Shown here: positions 1 to 11,600 of the stretch, one piece after another | How positions within the stretch are numbered: position 1 is the first letter of the stretch | Layout of the letters: each line of letters begins with the position of its first letter | NCBI GenBank assembly: GCA_035222895.1 | Contig: JAVYIG010006406.1 | Coordinates: forward strand, 1-64,000 | Direction: 5' to 3' | Source of the DNA: Strongylocentrotus droebachiensis | Taxonomy: Eukaryota; Echinodermata; Echinoidea; Camarodonta; Strongylocentrotidae | DNA length: 64,000 nt | The notes under the pieces: generated by a model | What the model saw: the letters and a program-made list of their open reading frames with translations, nothing else | The model's database searches: none | Told to the model about the DNA's origin: nothing | Made by a program: the position numbers and the translations under genes

Positions 1-597
1 CAGCTAAAAACCAGGTGTATACCAGATGGGCCTTCCCACCCATAACCCACAACTACCGACACATATGGGCCCCATGTGGGCCCCATGTGGGTTTTTGGTG
101 GTGAAAATCGCACGTCGAACACCGGCTAGGCCCAGCTAAAAAACCAGTTGTATACCAGATGGGCCTTCCCACCAAGAACCCACAAGTACCAAACACATAT
201 GTGCCTCATGTGGGCCCCATGTGGGTTTTTGGTGGTGAAAATCGCACGTCGAACATCGGCTGGGCCCAGCTAAAAACCAGGTGTATACCAGATGGGCCTT
301 CCCACCCATAACCCACAAGTACCAACACATATGTGCCCCATGTGGGCCCCATGTGGGTTTTTGGTGGTGAAAATCGCACGTCGAACATCGGCTGGGCCCA
401 GCTAAAAACCAGATGTATACCAGATGGGCCTTCCCACCAAAAACCCCACAAGTACCAACACATATGTGCCCCTTGTGGGCCCCATGTGGGTTTTTGGTGG
501 TGAAAATCGCAAGTCGAACATTGTCTTCGCCCAGCTGAAAACCAGATGTATACCAGATGGGCCTTCCCACCCAAAACCCACAAAATATACCCAGAAT
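1..597. repeat. Tandem array, about 133-bp unit, 4.5 copies
   Basis: The block beginning CAGCTAAAAACCAG recurs at about 1, 133, 267, 399 and 532, giving a period of 132-134 bp. Each unit carries GATGGGCCTTCCCACC, a GGGCCCCATGTGGG core and GTGGTGAAAATCGCACGTCG. The last copy fades near 590-600; the first is cut by the window edge, so the array may be longer. Open frames across it on both strands are products of the repetition and look non-coding. It could be a satellite or the internal minisatellite of a transposon. Confidence 0.9.
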
Positions 598-1090
598 TTG
601 CATAATGAATATGGGGTGCGTGCATATCTATGTTTTTTTACAATTTATCTGAATTTACAGGATATTTCCTAATTGCTGATGATTTAGTTATAAGCAATTC
701 ATTTCGAAAATACTATTAAATGTAAATTGCTAATTATTAGGACATTTCACTACTTTGTATACATTACATTTAATTAAACATGAATTAGGAAAAACACTAA
801 CTATGACCTAAAACAGATTCAATAAAATACAAGTATATGGAAATGTCTCATCACCGCAAAATAACCAAGTCTTCTTAATACCAATGCCTTTACATTGGAC
901 ATATTAGACGATGTGTTGTTGCCATTGGCAAAATTAATTAGTACAAGTGCTACATAAATTACTAATTAAGTCTGCTAATTGGAGCTATCAACTGGTTGAA
1001 AGTTGTGCCAAATGGTACGACTGGTCCAGTAAAACCCAACTGGTAACCCTGGAAATTGAAATGGGATAAATGAACTCAACTGGGTAAAAA
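598..1090. other. AT-rich spacer, no gene seen
   Basis: Low-complexity AT-rich DNA between the two GGCCCA-rich arrays. No coding sequence, RNA gene or inverted-repeat element was recognised. Confidence 0.5.
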
Positions 1091-1580
1091 TAGAACTCAT
1101 TTAAACAATGAAGCCCATTTAGAACCACATTGGCCCATATGGGACCATATCAAACCCACTTGGCCCATACCATATCAAACCCACTTGGCCCATATGGATC
1201 CCATATAAAAACCCGCTTATAGCCCATATGGGGCCCATATAGAACCCACTTGACCCATATATAGAATGTGGTAGGTCCCACATATAACCCACATGGCCCA
1301 TCTGGTGCCCAATAGGTAACCCTTGTGTATATTGATGGGCCAATAGTGGGGCCCATCTGGGTTCCACGTGGGCCCATCTGGGCCACGGTGGGTTGAATCT
1401 GGGCCGCCCATCTGGGGCCCTTCTATAACCCGGGTGCAGATTGATGGGCCCCACATGGGGCCCATCTGGGACCCAAATGGGCTAAATGGGCCAAGTGGGC
1501 AATAGATGGGCTGGCCCATCTGGGCCAAGTGGGCCAGCCCAGTTGTAACCAGATAAAACCCAGATGGGCCCCACAACATT
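1090..1580. repeat. Imperfect GGCCCA/TGGGCC-rich tandem array
   Basis: Degenerate units such as ACCCACTTGGCCCATATGG and CATCTGGG repeat irregularly across about 490 bp. The motif set (GGGCCC, CATNTGGG) resembles that of the 133-bp array at the start of the window, so the two may be diverged parts of one repeat family. Minus-strand open frames of 78-120 codons here follow the repeat and are not taken as genes. Confidence 0.75.
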
Positions 1581-1736
1581 TTGCTATCTGGGGGGGTGTC
1601 GCACCCCCCCCCCCCCCCCCCCCCCCTTTGGCGACGCCCCTGGGCCTGACTAGAAACAGTTAATCTAGACTATACTTTCAAGTGTTTTCTTTTGTAGATT
1701 ACTATATCAAGTATCATAACATGGGGACCAAGAGCT

Positions 1737-2177
1737 TCAGGGGCGGATCTAGCTTTTTGCTAAGGGGGGGGGGGGTTGACCAAAATAATGACGATGCGGA
1801 GCATCGTCCACGAGCCGCGAAGCGGCGAGCCGATTTTTTTGGGGGTGTTTATTTGAACCCCGTAAGTGATGTTTTCCTGGCATCTATTAACACAATGGAG
1901 ACCATAAAAAGCAGTGCATGATAACGTCTTTTTAAATCAAGTAACAGTTTAATACATAGTTATATCCAGAGTTATCATGTGTTTGGTTTAGTTACCAGAT
2001 GAGTTGAATATCTTCTCACAATATTTGCACTTGAAAGGGTTTCTCTCCAGCGTGCGTTCTTTTTTCTTTCTGTTTTTCTTTCTTTTTTTCTTTTTTTTTC
2101 CTTTTTTTTTGGGGGGGGGGGCCGCCCAAGGGGGGGGGTTGCAACCCCCCCAACCCCCCCTCTAGATCCGCTTCTGA
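1737..2177. mobile_element. Possible MITE with CTAGATCCGC-type inverted ends
   Basis: TCAGGGGCGGATCTAG at 1737-1752 is matched by its near reverse complement CTAGATCCGCTTCTGA at 2162-2177 (14 of 16 positions). Just inside each end lies a long G or C run, which could extend the pairing. The interior has no coding potential. The short arms and absent target duplication make this a moderate call. Confidence 0.45.
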
Positions 2178-2404
2178 GCTTTATCCCGAGCTCAATTATA
2201 CTGCACATAAAATTAAGGAAAAGCGGAATTAGCAAGTTCGTGTAGATATTGCGCATCTGCATTTTGATAGAATTACAGTTCTGTACGTTTATGTGGCTCC
2301 ACCAACGAACTCGATCTCGATGGGCTCCACCGACCGCACAAAAATCGAGCACTGAACTGTAGATCGCCCATCCCCTCATAAACACGCGCCGCACGTACCG
2401 TACC

Positions 2405-2619
2405 CTGCCCGGTATCCGCCCGATAGGCAGTTTTTCTCAGATAACTTTTCTGAAAATGAATTATACGGGCGCTAATGTATATCAATTTGTAGCCGAAATT
2501 CTAGCGAATCCAACCATGCCATTCTTACGCCTGAAATCGTAAGCGATTGTCCGTAGTGCGCCTTCTGCGTGAGGCATTTTCCTTGCCTATTTCCGCCTAG
2601 ACCTGCCCTAATTCCGCCC
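2405..2619 (-). repeat. Dispersed repeat bounded by a 17-bp direct motif, copy 1
   Basis: On the minus strand the segment begins with GGGCGGAATTAGGGCAG (2619-2603) and ends with GGGCGGATACCGGGCAG (2421-2405). The same pair of 17-bp motifs, in the same order, bounds 5643-6086 on the plus strand, and both carry GATAACTTTT next to an ATAATT-like stretch. This suggests two copies of one repeat of unknown class, the second about twice as long. Confidence 0.4.
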
Positions 2620-2639
2620 AATGGTGGGCGCGCATCAAA

Positions 2640-4554
2640 AGTATAGAAAAGGGAAACATCTCGGGTACACGTTAGGCCAAATAAAATTGCTTCCCAGTAG
2701 AATTCGATCTAGATCTACATGATATTTTGAATTTTTGATAATTGATATTTCTTTCTTTATTTCTTCTTTTGCCTCTGTAGGCCTACTAATAATGCCAGTT
2801 CACTGTTATTCACCACTTTCTGATTTGGGAAAATTCTGTAACTGCCTTTGGAAAATCATGTGACTTGTCTTTTAATGTTTTAATAATGGAAATCAGTCAA
2901 ATCTAACTAATCATATCGCTTATCATTTGTAAATTAACCACTAGAGGTCTAGGGTGAAAGAATTTATTTTTAAAAAACTATATCAAAGTGAACACTTAAT
3001 TTGTAAAAGAAAGTAATGGTGCTTCATTTTTTTTAATTTTTTTAATGCAAACTATTCTCGACATCTCTCAAATCTTTATTAATAAATAAATTAGCGTATA
3101 TTTTTAGGCATAATATTGGTTGGAAAAAGCATCTAGCATTATCGTCATTAGAATTATCATCATCGTCGACATCGTCTTAATCATCATCATTACAATTTTA
3201 GGGTAGGGCTATGTAACGCAAATGTCATGGTTTCCTGTCTGATTATTTGTTCAAGACTTCAAGTTGTTGTGTTTTTTGTTTTCTATAGTTGTTCTAAATT
3301 ATACCGTATTTGACAATGCATTCAATAATAATTATAGTCCAACTTGAAAGACAAAACTTTCCGAAATGATCTCGAAAACGAAGTCGTCGATTCACTTCCA
3401 TGGCAAGTCGTTTTTTTTGCAAAAGAATGTAGTACTAATGCAAAAGGGGTGGTAGTATAGGGGGGGGGGGTCACCTTCACGTTTTTGCCACTTCAACAAC
3501 CAAAGAGGGTTGAAAGCTATAATGTATAAGTATTTTGTTGACATTACCGAGAACAACTAAATTCCTGCAATGTATTGTCCTTCTCTAAATTTGGCACTAT
3601 ACCCCCTCCCCCACATCTTCTATAATGCTACATGTTAAATTCATCCATTCATCTATTTATTTATTCATTCAATGTTCATTCATTTTATTGCCGAGAGATA
3701 ATGTGATGGATAGAGATGAAAATGTTCACCTTTTATTCGCCATAAAACTTTAGCAAACTAACAACGTATATAAGAATCACCCTAGCCATTTGAAAGGCTG
3801 ACAGGCGTATATTATATAGGCCTTGTGAAATGTATTATTTATAGTTTTATACTACTCTTTCGATAGCCATTCATATAGGTTTATTTCACATAAAACAACA
3901 GACTGGGATTTTAGTTTCTACCCCTATATTTATTTTATTCACAGTAAACTGACGGAAATTTTATGGCAGCGAAAATGTCATGGTCCATGTTGGTCATGTT
4001 GGCAAAAATATACAACACACAAACATTAATGAAAAAAGATAGAAAAATAATTATAGCCTATTAAATGTATAGAAGCATTAAGAAAGAAGGATATAAAAGT
4101 GAAGAGGGACAATAAAAGAAAAATGGGGGAAAGGAGGGGTGTAATCGAAGAAAATTGAGGGAATAAATTAAAAAGACTATAATAAACTCGGTAATATAAA
4201 ACAAAAACTAATACTTCAATCCTCTGCATGCATCCTGTATCGTATCAGAAACAAGCACTATTTTCGCTACAAAGCCACGACGCTGCATGGATTGAAAGGC
4301 AACACAAGCTTCAGCGACATATAGAACATAAATACAAACTTGCAAATCTACCAAACCTGGCAACTTTTTTTAATTGTCATCGGGATCACTGTCGGAGAAC
4401 CGAACTTCAAGCATTTTTTGCAACATTAATATATATCAATCATAATTATATAATGTTGTCACAAAATTTAACTGCATGATTATCACACACCACATCGTTA
4501 CCAGAAATTGTCGGTTGCTCGAACGAACGGCCAAACATCATTGCAACATTCTTC
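2640..4554. other. Non-coding spacer with short homopolymers
   Basis: No gene recognised. It contains an 11-bp poly-G run at 3460-3470, a TCATCATCATT-like stretch near 3150-3195 and otherwise AT-rich unique-looking sequence. The small open frame at 4026-4229 (minus) is low-complexity hydrophobic sequence and not convincing. Confidence 0.5.
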
Positions 4555-4589
4555 GGGGGGGGGGGGGTGTTCAATCTCAGCCTCCCACC

Positions 4590-5010
4590 TTATTCGCCTA
4601 CCATTACTCCCCCCCCCCCGGAAAACTACCCCCAAGGATAATTACCCCTAAGGACATTTACCCCTCGACGAGCTACCCCCGGAAAATCCCCCTCCCCACC
4701 CCTGAAACTTAACCCCTATATAGGACAATGCCCCCATGGGACAACCAAGGACAACCGCCCCGAGGACAATTACCCCTTGTTCATTATGAACAGGGGGAAG
4801 TCAACCCCGATAATAAGTTGGGTAATATTTAGGGGGAGATCATTTTCAGGGGGTGGTAATTGTCCTAGAGGGTAATTTTTTGGGGGTAACTTCCTCAGGG
4901 TGGTTGTTCTCGGGGGGGGGGGGAGGGGGTAATCGTCCTTGGGGGTAATTATTGTACCGCTGGTATAATTGGCCAGGGGTGATTGCCCAAGAGGTAATTG
5001 ACCTAGAACC
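4590..5010. repeat. Large imperfect fold-back of C-rich and G-rich arms
   Basis: The left arm (about 4590-4780) is a degenerate series of short units of the type AATTACCCCTAAGGACA. The right arm (about 4790-5010) is a series of the opposite type, GGTAATTGTCCTAGAGGG. The centre at 4772-4794 is a near-perfect palindrome, CCCCTTGTTCAT then TATGAACAGGGG. The arms include an 11-bp poly-C run (4609-4619) and a 12-bp poly-G run (4912-4923). A single strand could fold into a long hairpin, and the G-rich arm has many GGGG tracts suited to quadruplex formation. No open frame or transposase is present. Confidence 0.7.
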
Positions 5011-5642
5011 TTTGCATATATTCACAGAGCAATAAATAAACAGCTACTCACTTTACACTGAATGTTATTTTCTGGTTGTAAAGTCAACAAAAAATGAATG
5101 GCCACCTCTAAATGATTATTTTGTAGACCATGCAAGTGAGCCTGCAAAATTTGAAGTCTATTAACATGTTACAGATTGCTCATCAAAAAGTGAAACAACA
5201 TTTTAATCCGTCCGGCAGATTTTGACAACTGCATGGCTGTAATACCAGTAAAGAGTTTTATGCCTGGTGACCATGTTATCTCATTTATGATCTTCATTTT
5301 ATCTGCAAAATGTAGGGCTGGCCAACATATACGGGGGGGGGGGGGGTTGAATTCCCAATTTACAAACTGTTAATATTCTAGGTCGAATGTAGTTTTATAG
5401 TATTTGTGTAGTCTTCACTTTCTTCATACTCTCGAGTTAAGATTTGATGGAGTAAACCGAGTGTTTTAACATTAAAAAAAGACAAGGAAGTGTGTACTTT
5501 CAAAAAACCAACCGCAGACCTATAAATATTAATAAATTAAAACAAACACACAAATAGACTAAAAAACACACAACCTTTTCTCTGTTAGAGCATAAATAAT
5601 TAACGCACGGTACATACACTGAACTAGCGCGTGTGTTTGAGT
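5011..5642. other. Non-coding spacer
   Basis: AT-rich sequence with a 14-bp poly-G run at 5333-5346. No gene or element recognised. Confidence 0.5.
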
Positions 5643-6086
5643 GGGCGGAAATAGGGCAGGGGCATCACAGGGCGACATGGCCGAGTTCAAGCCTCGATAA
5701 CTTTTTTTAAAATAATAATTTCCGCAAGAAATTTGCTCAGGTAAAACATCAGGAATTTTAGCTTCCATATCTCTTTAAACAAAAGTAAATTTTCCACCAA
5801 ATTTTTTTTCTGATCGTTTTGAATAGGAACTTGATGTTTTTAAAGAGGTTGATTCACACCTAAATAAGCGCATTGCTGACTGCTGCACAGTGACGTCATT
5901 CGCGTATCTCCGTTAAATGCGCGATCGACATTGTACCATATTTCGTGCACATGTTCCTTGCAACGTGTATGCTGCCATAGGCAAGTTAGTTGCGCGCCTT
6001 CATTGCGCACCGTAGGAACTCGGGCGATGGAAGACGGCCGTTGTGTCTAATAAGCCACTGGTAACAGGGGGGCGGTAACTGGGCAG
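5643..6086 (+). repeat. Dispersed repeat bounded by a 17-bp direct motif, copy 2
   Basis: It starts with GGGCGGAAATAGGGCAG (5643-5659) and ends with GGGCGGTAACTGGGCAG (6070-6086), the plus-strand counterpart of 2405-2619. The interior contains a CpG-rich stretch around 5880-6050. The class is unknown; the boundary motifs are direct, not inverted, repeats. Confidence 0.4.
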
Positions 6087-6496
6087 GGTACGGTATATCT
6101 CCGTGCTCGCGCGCTCTAAATACCCAAATTTTTATATGCGGAAGAAATTACACTGTATTTTCGTTTCTCAGAATTTCGTACTCAGGAATTAGGAATTGAG
6201 GTGTTGTCAAGAATCAAGACTCGCTGTTGATTGACACAACCCTTTTTAGGTAAATATCAAGGTGAGAATCAGGCGTCCTTTCGGTTACATTTAGTGCTAA
6301 GTAGAAAGTTAGCCAAATTATTTCTAGATCTAACTTTAGCTCTTAATTGTTAGATCTATCTCATCTGTGTCTAGTCTACTGACAATCACAAGGTAAACTC
6401 ACAGGCATACACTGAAACATGAGTGGCATTATGATTGCATAATTATAGAGTCTACACAGACTAGACACGCAGTGACATGCATGTGACACACACTAA

Positions 6497-7061
6497 CAGC
6501 GTGTTTCCACAGAAAACATCGACACGGTATTTTCCGTGTCATACCGTGTCATACCGTGTCATACCGGGTCAGTTTTCCTGTGGAAACACAAGCGTGTCGG
6601 GTCGAGTCGACCGAGATGCGGATTATCAGATCCACCTCTGGGAGGTGGATCTTGACGTGTCGACCCCAAAGAACTCCCTGTAAAATCTCTGTGGAAACAC
6701 ACAGCGACAAACCGTGTCTGGCGGAGCATCACCACTGCAGCATGATTGGTTGAAAAATACTCTGAAATACGCGTACATACAAATATGTTTATATACGCGC
6801 TGTACGTAACAATGGCAAATGTACGTCACAATAGAATAGCGTGGAATCCTGTGTAGATCTGAATCCACGATCGAGGTCAAAGGTTGAATCTTGACTTCCG
6901 ATTGACACAGCATTTTCCTGACTTGGAACACGGAATCGGGGCGAATCGGAATGCTGCGCTCTGTGGAAACAGATTGGTTTAATACCGTGTCGCCGCGACA
7001 CGGTATTTCAATCCGGAAAAGATAATCCGGGTTCCACTTTTTTTTCTGTGGAAACACGCTG
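6497..7061. mobile_element. MITE with TAA target duplication (PIF/Harbinger-like)
   Basis: The left end CAGCGTGTTTCCACAGAAAA and the reverse complement of the right end match over about 20 bp (right end TTTTTTCTGTGGAAACACGCTG). Both ends abut TAA (6494-6496 and 7062-7064), a 3-bp duplication typical of PIF/Harbinger transposons. The interior is built of nested inverted repeats: four further CTGTGGAAAC copies, a hairpin at 6629-6651 (GATCCACCT / AGGTGGATC), and one at 6981-7007 with 12-bp arms AATACCGTGTCG and CGACACGGTATT. Three CATACCGTGT-type units repeat in tandem near 6540-6575. No transposase is present; an autonomous partner would be elsewhere. The superfamily is inferred from the target duplication only. 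Confidence 0.75.
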
Positions 7062-7305
7062 TAAGTGATTTCAAGTTCAGTGTTGAAAGCTGGTGAGTGG
7101 TGTTGCAGAGACGCCAAGTTCAAAGATCGGCAATGCGTGACTCGGCGCGCGAGCGCGCGTGCGCACGTATTATAACTATAAGGTATAGATCTAGATCCTC
7201 TAGCGTTTTTTCAAAATCTAGCGCGCTTCGTGTGTAATTGTAAGAGCATTTTCAGACCCTCGAAATGTGTGATGTCACGCGCCTAATGCGTGATACTTGG
7301 TAGCT

Positions 7306-7525
7306 CTGGTGTTGGTGTTGTGAGAACACCAACACCAGCCACAACACCGAACTTGAAATCAGGCTGGTGTTGGGATTGACCTCAGGAAATATGACGTATT
7401 TCCGCTATCTGTGTTGAGGCTGGTGTTGAATGTCGTCTGCTGAACCGAGTGGATCTAGACCTAGGCCTACCGAGGTTGGTGTTGACGATTTACATGTTAT
7501 TTTCCCATTCACCAACACCAGCCCC
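7306..7525. mobile_element. Possible small inverted-repeat element, GGTGTTGG family
   Basis: A perfect hairpin lies at 7306-7338 (14-bp arms CTGGTGTTGGTGTT and AACACCAACACCAG, 5-nt loop). Further copies of GCTGGTGTTG follow near 7372, 7425 and 7475, and an inverted copy CACCAACACCAG occurs at about 7511-7522. The arrangement suggests a small non-autonomous element or its remains; its ends and target duplication are not clear. Confidence 0.45.
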
Positions 7526-7559
7526 TAGGGATTGGGAAATTCATGATTTCAAGGATAAA

Positions 7560-7735
7560 CGGATAAATGTTGATATTAGGATACACTTTTTCATGAGGAT
7601 CTGAGACATTACGGTAGATAACTTCACACAGGTGCGCGCCCGCCCGCAACCCACCATCGGTACTGGTTCTTGTATTGTGCAGCGGTTTGCCGTGAAACCT
7701 GTGAAAAAGTGTATACTAATATCAACATTTATCCG
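7560..7735. mobile_element. Fold-back element with 34-bp inverted arms
   Basis: The arm at 7560-7593, starting CGGATAAATGTTGATATTAG, is repeated in reverse complement at 7702-7735 with about one mismatch. The 108-bp centre carries no coding sequence. The high arm identity suggests a fairly recent or actively corrected structure. No clear target duplication was found. Confidence 0.65.
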
Positions 7736-8616
7736 AAAAATACTCCAAAAATAACAAGAAAATTGACACGAAACCGGTAATAAACATAACGACTTTTAAC
7801 TTGTGATCTTTATTTGGACATTTAATGAATATTTACTTCATTTTGGGTATGTTTTAGTAGGGTATCTCCACGCCAGAGTTGTCAAATTTTGGATGAGCTA
7901 GAATATGATTGGTAACAATTAAATACTTAAGTTTCAAGGTGGAATGATTTTAGTGGTGTGCAAAACTGCAATTTCTTACATATTTCATTATTTTTTTCGG
8001 AGCGTCGGTTCTCAAAAAACGAAACCGGGACCCGACGGCAACGGTCGGGTCCCGGTGTGATCGACCGTACCGACTCAAGCCTAGTGTACATGTAGCTTAA
8101 GTGTGCATTAGGCTGAAAATGTCAGTTTGATGGGAAAACATTACTGGATGTTATCTTGCATAGATTCATTTACAGTTATTAACAGTTTATTTAATATTTT
8201 CTGAAGGAAAGCAGTGAATATGCCAAAAGTGATTTTGTGTTTGGTTGTTTGCACCTACATGTACTCTTAGTAAGTGAGTCTTAGGTGTACATTGTAGTTA
8301 ATCCCCCTCAATATCTCACTGAATGCGAAGACAAGCATGGACTATGCAATGTACATGTACAGATGTACTTGGCATGAAGGGCCTTTTACAGGCAATGATT
8401 AAAATAGGAATAGATGCAAATTTGTTTCAACTAATCTTAGTTATATGAAGGAACTTATATATTTAATCACAACTTTATCTGCAAGTCGCCCCTGATGGTG
8501 TACTATACATAAACATGAAAATGTACATGTGCGCTTCACTTAGAGGGCCTTGTTATCCTGTTGGAGTATGTACAGTTTTTTTTTTAAAATATCAACCCTT
8601 TATATTATTTTTACAG
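7736..8616. other. Region upstream of the lifeguard coding exons
   Basis: No coding sequence seen. A splice acceptor (TTATTTTTACAG) ends at 8616, 32 bases before the lifeguard start codon, so at least one untranslated exon and the promoter must lie further upstream; they could not be placed. Confidence 0.45.
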
Positions 8617-8648
8617 TGTGTATACAGTGACGTACCAGGTGACCCAGT

Positions 8649-11600
8649 ATGGCCGCTGAGCCGTCAGCTCCTCCCAGCTATATGGAGGCTACTACTGACC
8701 AGCAATACCCCCCTGGACAGGCAGGAGTAGCCCCTTACCCACCTGCACAAGGTGCTCCTTACCAGGTGAGTTCAAAATTAGCCAAAAGGGGGTTCTGTTT
8801 TTAATGTACACACAGGCCAAATTCTATGGTATATTCAAATCTCCTACCTACCCCTGCCCCTGAAATTCCCCCCCCCCCCCCCCCCCCATCCAATCAAAAG
8901 AGTGATAAGTATGATGTATTTGATTCAGTGTCTGGTGAAAAATTATTCATTCATATAAGTTAAGAATAAATACATGCAGTGCGGTGAATTATTAGTCATT
9001 TGCGGGTACACATTATGTAAGTGTTCACAAGTGATTTTAATGCCACCGTAACAAAGAAACAATTATATTTGGGGATTGTATGAATTTCATTTATAGTAGA
9101 TGAGTGTGTTTTATTGTTATATCTCATTACAGTTGTCTCAGCCTGTATGATTGAGACTGTTTATCCATGCATTCATTTCACTTAGCAGCATTAAAAGCAA
9201 TAGGAAAGTTGAACATGGGAAGATACATGCTTACGGAAACAGCATCAAAATAGAATGCAGATAACTATCATGCTGGAGTAGGGAGTAGTAAAAAATGGAA
9301 AGGAGTCCTTATATTATACGAGGCTGACCTAGAAAGCTCAGATAATCAATATAGTACCGGTACATGTAACTTTTTTTTTTAAATATCATCATCACCATTT
9401 CAATATATTGGATATATATCACTAGATGGTTCTATCTGCCCACAATCTATTGCTTTTCTTTTTCATCAAGCCATATTGTATGAGATATTGTTTCAAATCC
9501 TGTACTTTTTGTGAACATTGTATCCATACAGGCTGCTCCATACCCACCAGCGGGGCAGCCCTACCCACCTGCTGGGGGTGCAGCCTACCCACCACAAACT
9601 GGAGGTGCAGCTTATCCCCCACCAGCAGGAGGTACAGCTTATCCACCACCAGCAGGCCAGCCTTACCCTCCACCCTCTGGACCACCACCACAGCAAGCAG
9701 GGTACCAGAGTGCACCTCCACCAGCGAGTTACGGTAAGTGGTTGATACGTGGGTAGAAAGTGATAAGATATTGGTATTCTGTGATTTTTGTGATTTTTAT
9801 TCAGTGCAACAAATAATAGTTGATTGTATTACCCAGATGGAGATGTGATTCATGGAAACAGCCAGAGAATGATTTTGATGCTTCTTGTATTTTTATTATT
9901 GTGCATGACCAATAAATTGAACAATACTAAATTAAACTAAACTAAACTAAGCTACCGGTAAACTAAACAAAACTAAAATGAACTAAACTAAACTAAGCTC
10001 AACGAAACTAGACATGAACAACTTTTGCTGAGATATTTACTTGATCATATAAGCATGATTGCTATCGATGGCATATTTATTCAGAAACTGAAAACAGGTT
10101 GAGTAAATATTTACATGAAATATGTACGGAAAATAAAATGAATTCCCCCTCACCATAATCTGCATATAAATTAAATTTTTTGGTTTATTTTGACTACTTA
10201 TAATGTCTACATGTACTTAGCCTTGATCTGGCGCCGCGTCTTCCCAAAGGAAAGTTTCTTTTGATTTCAATTTCTTTGTTTTATTGTCCTTAATGATAAC
10301 TGAAATTGTTTCAGTTTAAATTAAATATACATAGAGAATGTACAAAATGGATGTAAATATGATAATGAACAACACATGGGACTATTTTACATAATCATTA
10401 AATAAATATTATTCAATAATGAGTGCAGAGCACGGTAATACCCAGATCAGCCTGGATGATTCGTGTAAAGGGATTCTTAAAGAGAAGGTTGAGTTCTGGG
10501 AAGAGGTGACAAATAATTTGTGAGCGTATTCTGCAAGTGTGGAAGAACATCAGATAGAAAATGTTCTGTGAAAAGCATGGCTCTTCAAATGCCTTAATAT
10601 TCTAAATATGACATGTAACATCATACAAATTAGGACATATTTTTATGCCACATGTTCATGTACTCCCATATACATCTTTCTGTGTACAGTGCTTGTAACT
10701 TTATCAAGACTAGGCCAAATTTCTTATCATTTTGACACACCAATACTTATATGCTAGATGATCAACATTTTCTGATCAATTCCACAAGACCACAACGTTT
10801 CTTTCACAATGCAATCGCATGACCAGAACTCAACTTAATCTTTAACTTATGAACATGCATATATGTTTTTGGAATCAATGGATTAACTGCATTGTTTTTA
10901 AATCTCATTCTTCTTACAAGGAGGAGGAGGAGATCCCCATGGTGATGTGGAGGAAGGCTTCACAGCTGAAAGGGGTTTCAACAACAAATCCATTCGAGCT
11001 GCTTTCATCAAGAAGGTGAGTAGAGTTCATGGCCTGTATTCTGAAGTCGTGTCTAACTCCTGTTTAACTAAACACTTGTCTAAGTCCTGTCTAAGTCCTG
11101 TCTAACTTTATTCATGAAGTTGCGTCTAACTTTTTTGTATTCTGAAGTCGTGACTAAATCAAGTTAAACACAAAGTCCTGTCTAAGTCCTGTTTAACTTT
11201 AGACAACTGCGAGGGGTTGTTTAAGTCCTGTTTAAGGGCGCGATTCTGCTGCTTTCCAACGTCGAAGGTACACTCTACTTGCTGACCCCAAACTTGCAGG
11301 GGAGAACGATGGTACGAGGTTCCTCTCAAATTTCAAATACGTTTTGCGGGATTTTTATGCCTCCGCTACAAAGTAGCCGGAGGCATTATGTTTTCTGGTT
11401 GTCCGTCCGTCCGTCCGTCCGTCCGTACGTACGTCCGTACGTACGTCCGTACGTCCCGTTCTCGTGATCGCGTTATCTCAAGAACCAATTGATGGATTCC
11501 CTCCAAACTTGGATCATGTATGTATCTAACAGAGCCAATGAACTGATTAGATTTTGGGGTCACGAGGTCAAAGGTCAAAGGTCACAGGGCTCATTATGTA

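Noticed and set aside
136-672. Open frames of 82-155 codons on both strands at the window start
   Set aside because: They follow the 133-bp tandem array, repeat the same peptide words and show no domain.
1119-1579. Three overlapping minus-strand open frames rich in Gly, Pro and Trp
   Set aside because: Produced by GGCCCA repeats in all frames; no start context or domain.
9422-9756. Alternative open frames over lifeguard exon 2
   Set aside because: Shadows of the Pro-rich coding repeats; only the frame giving AAPYPPAGQPYPP joins the neighbouring exons.
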